From the NCBI RefSeq assembly GCF_900100455.1, contig NZ_FNCV01000004.1, positions 124,001 through 188,000 of the forward strand: a stretch of DNA of 64,000 bases, in the 5' to 3' direction. A model generated the notes under the pieces. It worked only from the letters and a program-made list of their open reading frames with translations. It had not been told where the DNA came from and did no database searches. The stretch is from Roseospirillum parvum. Lineage in GTDB: Bacteria > Pseudomonadota > Alphaproteobacteria > Rhodospirillales > Rhodospirillaceae. Every line of letters starts with the position of its first letter. Position 1 is the first letter of the stretch. This document shows, in pieces, positions 55,471 through 64,000 of the stretch. The position numbers and the translations under genes are program-made.

Positions 55471-55538
55471 TCGTCATCTGACCGGCGGGCCGCATCCGGC
55501 CCCGGGCAGAGGGTTCAAGTTCCAGGAGGTTCGTCCCC

Positions 55539-55805
55539 ATGGCTCACAAAAAGGCAGGCGGCAGTTCGCGCAACGGCCGCGATACCGAAGGCAAGCGCCT
55601 CGGCGTCAAGAAGTTCGGGGGCGAGGCCGTGATCCCCGGCAACATCATCATCCGTCAGCGGGGCACCAAGTGGCACCCCGGCACCGGCGTTGGTCTGGGC
55701 AAGGACTACACCATCTTCGCCACCGCCGAGGGCAAGGTGTCCTTCCGCAAGGGCTTCAAGGGCCGCACCTTCGTTTCGGTGGACCCGGTCGAGCCGGCCG
55801 AGTAG
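55539..55805 (+). CDS. rpmA: 50S ribosomal protein L27
   Basis: Protein of 88 aa, normal length. N-terminal [20 protein letters not shown] is diagnostic; this tail reaches the peptidyl-transferase centre. CCAGGAGG lies before the ATG. It is 68 bases after rplU and 102 before obgE. Confidence 0.98.
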   Translation: MAHKKAGGSSRNGRDTEGKRLGVKKFGGEAVIPGNIIIRQRGTKWHPGTGVGLGKDYTIFATAEGKVSFRKGFKGRTFVSVDPVEPAE

Positions 55806-58080
<2,275 letters not shown>

Positions 58081-58084
<4 letters not shown>

Positions 58085-59355
58085 CCGCCTCGCCCGACCT
58101 CAAGCAGACCATGGACGATTTGGGCCGCCGGGCCCGCGCCGCCGCTGCCCTGCTGGCCACCACCGCCGGGGCCGACAAGGACCGCGCCCTGATCGCCGCC
58201 GCCGACGAGCTGGTGCGGGCCGAGGAGGAGATCGTCGCCGCCAACGCCCTGGACATGGCCGCCGGCGAGGAAAAGGGCCTTTCCAAGGCTCTGCTCGACC
58301 GCCTGCTTTTGACCCCGGAGCGCATCGCCGCCATGGCCAAGGGCCTGCGCGAGATCGCCGCCCTGCCCGATCCGGTGGGCCGCGAGCTGGCCCGCTGGCA
58401 GCGCCCCAACGGGCTCGACATCGCCCGAATCGCGGTGCCCCTGGGGGTGATCGGGGTGATCTACGAAAGCCGCCCCAACGTCACCGCCGATGCCGGCGGG
58501 CTGTGCCTGAAATCGGGCAACGCGGTGATCCTGCGCGGCGGCTCGGAAAGCTTCCATTCGGCGCGCGCCATCCTGGCCGCCCTGACCCGCGGCCTGGAGG
58601 CCGCCGGCCTGCCCGCCGACGCCATCCAGATGGTGCCGACCACCGACCGCGCCGCCGTCGGCCACCTGATCACCATGGAAGCGTTCGTCGACGTCATCGT
58701 GCCGCGCGGCGGCAAGAGCCTGATCGCCCGGCTGTCGGCGGAAAGCCGCATTCCCATGTTCAAGCACCTGGAAGGCATCTGCCACACCTACGTCCACGCC
58801 GCCGCCGATCCGGCCAAGGCGCGTGACATCGTGCTCAATGCCAAGATGCGGCGCACCGGCATCTGCGGGGCCACCGAGACCCTGCTCATCGACCGCGCCG
58901 TGGCCGCGTCGCTGCTGCCCCTGCTGGCGGCCGATCTGGCCCGGGCCGGCTGCGCCCTGCGCGGCGACGCCGAGGCCCGCGAGCTGGCCGGCGAAACGCC
59001 CATGGCGGCCGCCGAGGAGATCGACTGGGACACCGAGTATCTGGACGCCATCCTCAGCGTGCGGGTGGTCGATGGGATCGATCAGGCCATCGAGCACATC
59101 CGGGCCCATTCCTCGTCCCACACCGAGTCCATCGTCACCGAGGATGCCCCGACCGCCGAACGCTTCCTGAACGAGGTGGACAGCGCCATTGTCATGCTCA
59201 ACGCCTCGACCCAGTTCGCCGACGGCGGCGAGTTCGGCATGGGGGCGGAGATCGGCATCGCCACCGGCAAACTGCACGCCCGTGGTCCGGTCGGCGTGGA
59301 ACAACTGACGACCTACAAGTATCAGGTGCGCGGCAGCGGTCAGACGCGCCCCTGA
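58081..59355 (+). CDS. proA: Gamma-glutamyl phosphate reductase
   Basis: Reduces gamma-glutamyl phosphate to glutamate semialdehyde with NADPH. The protein is 424 aa (E. coli 417). It shows [29 protein letters not shown], the catalytic Cys in [13 protein letters not shown] near residue 260, and [27 protein letters not shown] (in part [19 protein letters not shown]). ATG 58081 overlaps proB. In relatives nadD usually follows; here a repeat block follows and nadD is at 34107. Confidence 0.97.
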
Positions 59356-59550
59356 GCGGGACGCACAAAGGGGCGCTGCCCCTTTGATCCCCGCTGGGGA
59401 GGCCGTGGGGCCTCCCCAGACCCCACCATGACTTAAAACCCCACCGAGGGGGCTTGCCCCCCTCGGTGGGGTTTTGACTCATGGCGGGGGTCCGGGGGGG
59501 CCCCAGGTCCCCCCGGCGGGGGTCAAGGGGGCGGCGCCCCTTTGCCGTCC
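59356..59550. repeat. Intergenic repeat block after proA, hairpin variant
   Basis: Same architecture as 40743-40935: an arm (GGGGCGCTGCCCC, GGGGAGGCCGTGGGGCCTCCCC), the central hairpin 59435-59475, and a mirrored arm ending GGGGCGGCGCCCC. No gene. Confidence 0.88.
59435..59475. terminator. 18-bp perfect hairpin with flanking A and T runs
   Basis: AAAACCCCACCGAGGGGG (59435-59452) pairs with its inverse complement (59458-59475) around a 5-base loop. It may terminate proA transcription and the convergent membrane-protein gene. It is a sibling of the hairpin at 40824. Confidence 0.7.
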
Positions 59551-59552
59551 GC

Positions 59553-59831
59553 TCAGGCGTCGATCAGGGTACGCACGTGGCGCATCAGGGTGCGCCAGTG
59601 GCGCGCCACGTGCCACACGCCGACAGCCAGGAAGGCGATGCTGGCGATCTCGTGGATCTCGTGGGCCGGGCGCATCAGCGGGGTGAGCAGGGTGGTCTCG
59701 CCGCGCTCCGGGCCGAACAGCATGAGCAGGCCGGTGGCGGCCAGGATCAGAAAGCCGACCGCGACGATCAGGGTGAGCAGGGCACGGGTGCGATTGCGGT
59801 TGTTCGGGCGAGCGACGGCAAGGGTGGTCAT
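59553..59831 (-). CDS. Small membrane protein, DUF4405-like
   Basis: Protein of 92 aa with two hydrophobic helices: LLTLIVAVGFLILAATGLLML (about 20-41) and IASIAFLAVGVWHVARHW (about 66-83). His residues flank the second helix (HEIHEIAS, WHVARHW), the pattern seen in DUF4405/cytochrome b561-like proteins that may bind haem. The ATG at 59831 has GAGGA 9 bases upstream. It lies between the proA repeat block and the MarR-type regulator, same strand as the latter, 139 bases downstream. Confidence 0.8.
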   Translation of the reverse strand: MTTLAVARPNNRNRTRALLTLIVAVGFLILAATGLLMLFGPERGETTLLTPLMRPAHEIHEIASIAFLAVGVWHVARHWRTLMRHVRTLIDA

Positions 59832-59970
59832 GGCGTTGGTTCCTCGACGGCAGAGGGGGTTGGGGGCTTGCGACGTGATCGTCGCGACGCCGCCCAATCT
59901 GCCCACCGGCGGTAACGCCGATGTGTCGCGATGCGGGGAAAAGTGTAACCGTGTGTGACCGCCGCCGGCC

Positions 59971-60435
59971 CTACAGCCGGCCGTAGCGCACGTAGTCGGC
60001 CCACAGGCGCTCCAGGCGCTCCAGGCTGTCCACCGCCTCGGCCAGCTTGGGTTCACAGAGGCCGTGGCGCTCCATGGTCTCCATCAGGTGGCCCTGCAAC
60101 TGGCTGATGTGCTGGCACAACTCGCGGCCCTTGGCGGTGATCTCCAGGCGCACGGCGCGCCGGTCGAAGGGGTCGCGGGCCTGGGTCAGGTAGCCGGCCT
60201 CGGCCAGCTTGCGGATGGTGTAGCTGACGTTGGAGCCATGGTAGTAGCCGCGATCCTTGAGGTCGCGCATGACCACGTCGTCGTCGCCGATGTTGGCCAG
60301 AAGCAGGGCCTGCACCGGGTTGATGTCGGTGATCCCCAGACGGCGCAACTCGACCCGCAGCACGTCCAGGAAATGGCGGTGCAGACGCTCGATCATGCCG
60401 ACGATGGTTTGATACGACTGGCTCACGGACTTCAC
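59971..60435 (-). CDS. MarR-family regulator, LdtR-like
   Basis: Winged-helix regulator of 154 aa. The segment VGMIERLHRHFLDVLRVELRRLGITDINPVQALLL (in part MIERLHRHFLDVL) and GYYHGSNVSYTIRKLAEAGYL matches the LdtR group of alphaproteobacterial MarR proteins, which in relatives control L,D-transpeptidase and stress genes. DPFDRRAVRLEITAKGREL is the wing. Start is GTG 60435 or GTG 60426. It is divergent from the ABC exporter at 60554 and could regulate it. Confidence 0.87.
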   Translation of the reverse strand: MKSVSQSYQTIVGMIERLHRHFLDVLRVELRRLGITDINPVQALLLANIGDDDVVMRDLKDRGYYHGSNVSYTIRKLAEAGYLTQARDPFDRRAVRLEITAKGRELCQHISQLQGHLMETMERHGLCEPKLAEAVDSLERLERLWADYVRYGRL

Positions 60436-60553
60436 TATAGGCAGGCGGGCGGGGCTCTGGCAATCACCACGCCGGGCTCTCACATCAGCCGGGTGGGTTG
60501 CCGCCACGGCCGGGACGGGTATGCTGCCCCGGGCAGCCGGGAGGAGGATGCCG

Positions 60554-61336
60554 ATGATCGAGGTCGAGGCTCTGGCCAAGCGCTTCAAGGGACCCGGCGG
60601 ACGGGTGGTCGAGGCGGTGCGCGAGGTCGGCTTCACCGCCCGCGACGGCCGCATCACCGGGCTGATCGGCCCCAACGGGGCGGGCAAGACGACCACCCTG
60701 CGCATCCTCTGCGGGCTGATGAAGCCGGACGCCGGACGGGCCACCATCGACGGCCTGGACGTGGTCGCCGAGACCCGCGCCGCCCAGGCCCGCCTCGGCG
60801 TGCTGCCCGACAACCGGGGGCTCTATCCCCGCCTGACGGCGCGCGAGCATGTGCGCTACTTCGGCCGCTTGCACGGCCTCAAGGGGGCGGAGCTTGAGCG
60901 GCGCATCGGCGTGCTGGCCGAGCGGCTGGGCATGGACGACGTGCTCGACCGCCGGGCCAAGGGGTTCTCCAAGGGCCAGACCCTGAAAGTGGCGCTGGCC
61001 CGCGCCCTGGTCCACGAACCACCCAACCTGCTGCTCGACGAGCCGACCAACGGGCTCGACATCGCCTCCAGCCGGGCCATGCGCGAGCTCATCCGGGGGT
61101 TTCGCGACCAGGGGCGCTGTGTTGTCTTCTGCAGCCACATCATGAGCGAGGTGGCCGCCCTGTGCGACCATCTGGTGGTCATCGCCGACGGCCGGGTGGT
61201 CGCCGAGGGGGCGGTGGACGAATTGCGCGCCCGCACCGGCCTTCAGGACCTGGAAGAGGTCTTCCTGAGCCTGACCGGGCAGAGCCTGGACGCCCCCACC
61301 CCGCCGGCCGTTGCCCCGGCCACCGCCGCCTCGTGA
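60554..61336 (+). CDS. ABC transporter ATP-binding protein (NatA-like)
   Basis: ATPase of 260 aa. Walker A is IGPNGAGKTTTLR near residue 41, the signature is degenerate FSKGQTLKVALARAL near 140, and Walker B is LLLDEPTNGLD, followed by FCSHIMSEV. This signature with KGQ is typical of NatA-type sodium or drug exporters. GAGGAGG six bases before ATG 60554 sets the start; ATG 60548 is too close to it. The ABC-2 permease follows directly. Confidence 0.92.
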   Translation: MIEVEALAKRFKGPGGRVVEAVREVGFTARDGRITGLIGPNGAGKTTTLRILCGLMKPDAGRATIDGLDVVAETRAAQARLGVLPDNRGLYPRLTAREHVRYFGRLHGLKGAELERRIGVLAERLGMDDVLDRRAKGFSKGQTLKVALARALVHEPPNLLLDEPTNGLDIASSRAMRELIRGFRDQGRCVVFCSHIMSEVAALCDHLVVIADGRVVAEGAVDELRARTGLQDLEEVFLSLTGQSLDAPTPPAVAPATAAS

Positions 61337-61359
61337 GACGTGCCATGGTGAGGACCCCC

Positions 61360-62544
61360 ATGCTGGCCCCGATCCGCGTCATCTGCCTGAAGGAACTGCT
61401 CGACAACCTGCGCGACCGGCGCAGCCTGACGGTGGCCTTCGTTTATCCGCTGTTGGGGCCGATCCTGCTCGGCCTGCTGGTCACCGCCGTCTCGGCGATG
61501 ATGAGCATTGATCGCACCCAGCAGTCGGACATCACGGTGAAGGTGGCCGGGGGCGAACGGGCGCCCGAGCTGATCGCCTTCATCGCCGATCAGGGGGCGC
61601 GCATCGAGGCGGTCGGCGGCGACCCCCAGGCGGTGGTGCGCGACGGCGAAGCCAAGGTGGTGCTGCACATCCCGCCCGACTATGGCGAACGGATGGCCGG
61701 CGAGGGGCGGGCCCGGGTCGAGGTGATTCTCAACGCGGCGCAACTGACCGCCGTGGTCGCCTCGGGCACGGTGACCCGGCTGGTCCGCGACTTCAACAAC
61801 CGCCACGCCCGCGACACCCTGCGCTCGGTCGGCCTGACCCTGGACGACCTCAGCCCGCTTGAGGTGGAGACGGTCAACGTCTCCATGCGCGAGGCCCGGA
61901 TCAACGACTTCTTCCTGTTCATGGTGCCGCCGTTCATCATCTTCACGGTCTTTATCGGCGGCGTCTATCTGGCCATCGACACCACCTCGGGCGAGCGCGA
62001 GCGGGGCTCGCTGGAGCCCCTGCTGGCCAACCCGGTGTCGCGCTGGCAGGTCATGCTGGGTAAGTTCGCGGCCGCCCTGATCTTCACCCTGATGGCGCTT
62101 TTCGTGCAGTTGGCGGCGTTCAAGATCAGCTTTTCGCTGGCCGGGGCGGGGCCCTACTCGCTGGCCGGGCGGCTGGAGCCGATGGCCCTGTTGGGGCTGG
62201 TCGCGGTGTGCCTGCCGCTGATCATGTTCGCCACCGCCATCCAGATCATCATCGCCACCATCACCCGAAGCTTCAAGGAAGCCCAGACGTGGCTGGGCCT
62301 GATGCCCCTGGTGCCGGCCATGCCGGGGCTGGCCATGGTCTTCGTGCCGGTCAATCCCGAGCTGTGGATGATGGCCATCCCGACCTACGGGCAGACCCTT
62401 CTGATGGGCCAACTGGTGCGCGGCGATCCGGTCTCGACGCTCAACGTGCTGGTCGCCGGCGGGGCGACGATGGCGGTCTCGGCCCTGCTGCTGTGGCTGT
62501 GCGCCCGCCTCTATGCGCGTGAAACGCTGTTGTGGGGGGCGTGA
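61360..62544 (+). CDS. ABC-2 type permease (NatB-like)
   Basis: Membrane protein of 394 aa from ATG 61360, which has GAGGA five bases upstream; ATG 61345 is an alternative. After KELLDNLRDRRSL, one helix (about 26-48) leads to a large extracytoplasmic domain of roughly 140 residues, then five more helices from about residue 185 (FFLFMVPPFIIFTVFIGGVYLA onward, here in part). The mid motif TTSGERERGSLEPLLANPVSRW is conserved in ABC-2 exporters of the NatB group. It pairs with the ATPase before it to export sodium, drugs or another substrate. Confidence 0.92.
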   Translation: MLAPIRVICLKELLDNLRDRRSLTVAFVYPLLGPILLGLLVTAVSAMMSIDRTQQSDITVKVAGGERAPELIAFIADQGARIEAVGGDPQAVVRDGEAKVVLHIPPDYGERMAGEGRARVEVILNAAQLTAVVASGTVTRLVRDFNNRHARDTLRSVGLTLDDLSPLEVETVNVSMREARINDFFLFMVPPFIIFTVFIGGVYLAIDTTSGERERGSLEPLLANPVSRWQVMLGKFAAALIFTLMALFVQLAAFKISFSLAGAGPYSLAGRLEPMALLGLVAVCLPLIMFATAIQIIIATITRSFKEAQTWLGLMPLVPAMPGLAMVFVPVNPELWMMAIPTYGQTLLMGQLVRGDPVSTLNVLVAGGATMAVSALLLWLCARLYARETLLWGA

Positions 62545-62554
62545 GGGAGGCGCC

Positions 62555-64000
62555 TCACCCCGCCGCGCCTTCGTCCTCTTTCCCGGCCAGCCGCACCTGA
62601 GCCTTGCCGGCCTTCTTGGCGGCGTACATGGCCTCGTCGGCGCGGCGCATCAGGTCGGTGGCGGTGCGCCCGTGGTCGGGCCAAAGGGCAACGCCGACGC
62701 TCACCCCCACCGTCATGCCGTGCGGCCAGGTCAGGGCCTCGATGCGGGCCAGCACCTTTTCGGCCACCGTGCGGGCGGCGTCGGCGTCGGGCACCTCGGG
62801 CAGCAGGACGACGAACTCGTCGCCGCCCACCCGGGCCGGCAGGTCGGCGGCCCGGCAGCAGCCCTTCAGCGCCTCGGCCACGTCCCTCAGCACGATGTCG
62901 CCGGCGGCGTGGCCGGCGCTGTCGTTGATCGCCTTGAAGCCGTCCAGGTCGAGGTAGAGCAGGGCGAAGCCGCGCCCGGAGCGGGCGCCGCGGGTGACCT
63001 CGGTTTCCATGCGCTCATCGAAGGTCATCCGGTTGGCCAGCCCGGTCAGGCCGTCGACGCGGGCCAGCGATTCCAGATAGGCCCGGTGGCGCTGACGCTC
63101 GGCGATCATCAGACCGATGGTCCGGGTCAGCACGGCGAGCAGCAGCAGCACCGGCAGGCCGACCCACAGGGCGCCCAGGGCGGCCTCGCGGACCATGCGG
63201 TCCAGGGTTTCGGCCGGCACGTGCGAGGCCATGATCCAGGCATAGCCGGCCCGCTGCTCGGGCATGGCGGTGCTTTCCACGGCCCCGGCGCAGTCGCCCA
63301 GGCCGACCAGCGGGTAGAGGGTGCGGAAGGTGAACAGGCCGTCCGGGGTGCGCACCGCGCCGCTGCCCTCGGCCCGCATGGCGGCCCACGCCTCGGGGTG
63401 GAGGTCGGCCATGCGATCCTGGGCCAGTTCGGGGAACATGAAGCCCCAGCCGGGCGGCGGATTGGGGGTGACCAGCCAGTAGCCGGCGTCGTTCAGCATC
63501 ATGGCATCGCCCGGCGAGACGGCGCCGGCCGCCTTGACCGCGTCCAGCATGGCCTGGGCCCGGTAGTTGATGAGCACCAGGCCGCGCACCCGCCCGCTGT
63601 CATCGGCGACCGGGGTGCCAACGCGGATCATCGGCTTGTGGGGCAGTTCGATCTCGCCATGCTCGATGTTGAGGTCGAGCGGCGAGACATAGATCTGACC
63701 CGGCTGCAGGGCCAGGATTTCGCCCACGTAGTAGCGCCCGGACTTGTCCTGCAGGTCGCGGTCGGGCACCCGGTAGGCGAAGGTGTTCTTCATGTCGACC
63801 CGCACCGCTTCCCAGCCACCGGCGTTGATGAAGCGGATCTGGTCGTAGACCCCCACGTTGGCGGCCAGCACCTGGTACTCGACGGCCATGCGGGCCGCCG
63901 TTTCGGGCAGGCCATCGGCCAGGAAGGCCGACAGCTCGTTCTGGTGGGACAGCCAGCAGATGTCGTCGGCCACCTCGGTCAGGCCGCGCGACACCGCCTC
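62555..64000 (-). CDS. Membrane diguanylate cyclase, N-terminus outside window
   Basis: Open to the window edge; at least 481 residues seen. A periplasmic sensor of PDC/Cache type precedes a transmembrane helix (GALWVGLPVLLLLAVLTRTIGLMI, in part LWVGLPVLLLLAV). The C-terminal GGDEF domain is intact: DGLTGLANRMTFD, YLDLDGFKAIND, and the active site RVGGDEFVVLL. An inhibitory I-site RAAD lies five residues before GGDEF, so cyclic-di-GMP feedback is expected. The true start and first transmembrane helix lie beyond 64000. It makes c-di-GMP, linking to motility or exopolysaccharide control. Confidence 0.94.
   Translation of the reverse strand, partial: EAVSRGLTEVADDICWLSHQNELSAFLADGLPETAARMAVEYQVLAANVGVYDQIRFINAGGWEAVRVDMKNTFAYRVPDRDLQDKSGRYYVGEILALQPGQIYVSPLDLNIEHGEIELPHKPMIRVGTPVADDSGRVRGLVLINYRAQAMLDAVKAAGAVSPGDAMMLNDAGYWLVTPNPPPGWGFMFPELAQDRMADLHPEAWAAMRAEGSGAVRTPDGLFTFRTLYPLVGLGDCAGAVESTAMPEQRAGYAWIMASHVPAETLDRMVREAALGALWVGLPVLLLLAVLTRTIGLMIAERQRHRAYLESLARVDGLTGLANRMTFDERMETEVTRGARSGRGFALLYLDLDGFKAINDSAGHAAGDIVLRDVAEALKGCCRAADLPARVGGDEFVVLLPEVPDADAARTVAEKVLARIEALTWPHGMTVGVSVGVALWPDHGRTATDLMRRADEAMYAAKKAGKAQVRLAGKEDEGAAG

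Overview
The window is about 70% GC with dense, tightly packed coding. Gene content and protein style point to an alphaproteobacterium of the Rhodospirillales (Rhodospirillaceae-like): a PhaR/PhaC polyhydroxyalkanoate block, an ATP-dependent biotin pyruvate carboxylase, an LdtR-type MarR regulator, the rplU-rpmA-obgE-proB-proA cluster, and methyl-accepting chemotaxis and CheZ-like proteins. I cannot name the species from sequence alone. It is ordinary chromosome, broken by intergenic repeat blocks and one lower-GC two-gene segment.

Layout. 1-3003: partial asparagine-synthetase-like gene and a chemotaxis receptor (minus). 3391-11341: a minus-strand run galU-ugd-pgm-(L-2-hydroxyglutarate oxidase-like)-(secreted TM1410/GH114-like)-glutamine amidotransferase-EamA, mostly overlapping or closely spaced, which makes UDP-glucose and UDP-glucuronate and carries several accessory enzymes. 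11674-16036: methyltransferase, alpha/beta hydrolase with a coupled small gene, and two glycosyltransferases (GT4, GT9) probably for envelope polysaccharide. 16184-24107: thrS, infC (apparent AUA start), CheZ-like protein, pyruvate carboxylase and an MFS transporter (apparent CUG start). 24097-28923: methyltransferase, fructosamine-kinase-like protein, low-molecular-weight phosphatase, sirtuin, uracil-DNA glycosylase family protein, a repeat block and gmhA. 29013-33769: zinc importer znuACB, EamA transporter and Ada. 34107-38018: nadD, hemN, hydroxypyruvate isomerase and an outer-membrane barrel.

38223-40742 is a PHA block: PhaR repressor on the minus strand, divergent from a phasin-like gene and a PhaC-like synthase whose reading frames overlap by 185 bases. 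41630-47159 is the methylcitrate (propionate) cluster: an ScfR/RamB-type regulator facing thioesterase-prpD-prpC-prpB across TTTGCAAA-like sites. 47620-50867 is the divergent metR/metE pair with a palindromic LysR-type box.

52116-54387 is compositionally distinct (about 48-57% GC in two hand-counted samples) and encodes a dGTPase-like HD phosphohydrolase overlapping a poly(A)-polymerase-head nucleotidyltransferase. It sits beside the 3' end of a tRNA-Ser(CGA) gene. It is the best candidate here for an undescribed accessory, possibly anti-phage, module. 55165-59355 is rplU-rpmA-obgE-proB-proA. 59553-62544 carries a small membrane protein, a MarR/LdtR-type regulator and a NatAB-type ABC exporter. 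The window ends in a truncated membrane diguanylate cyclase.

GC-rich composite repeats (hairpin modules and palindromes) sit directly behind several genes: uracil glycosylase, ada, phaC, metE and proA. Many long open frames on the opposite strands of real genes, and inside these repeats, are artefacts of high GC and are omitted.
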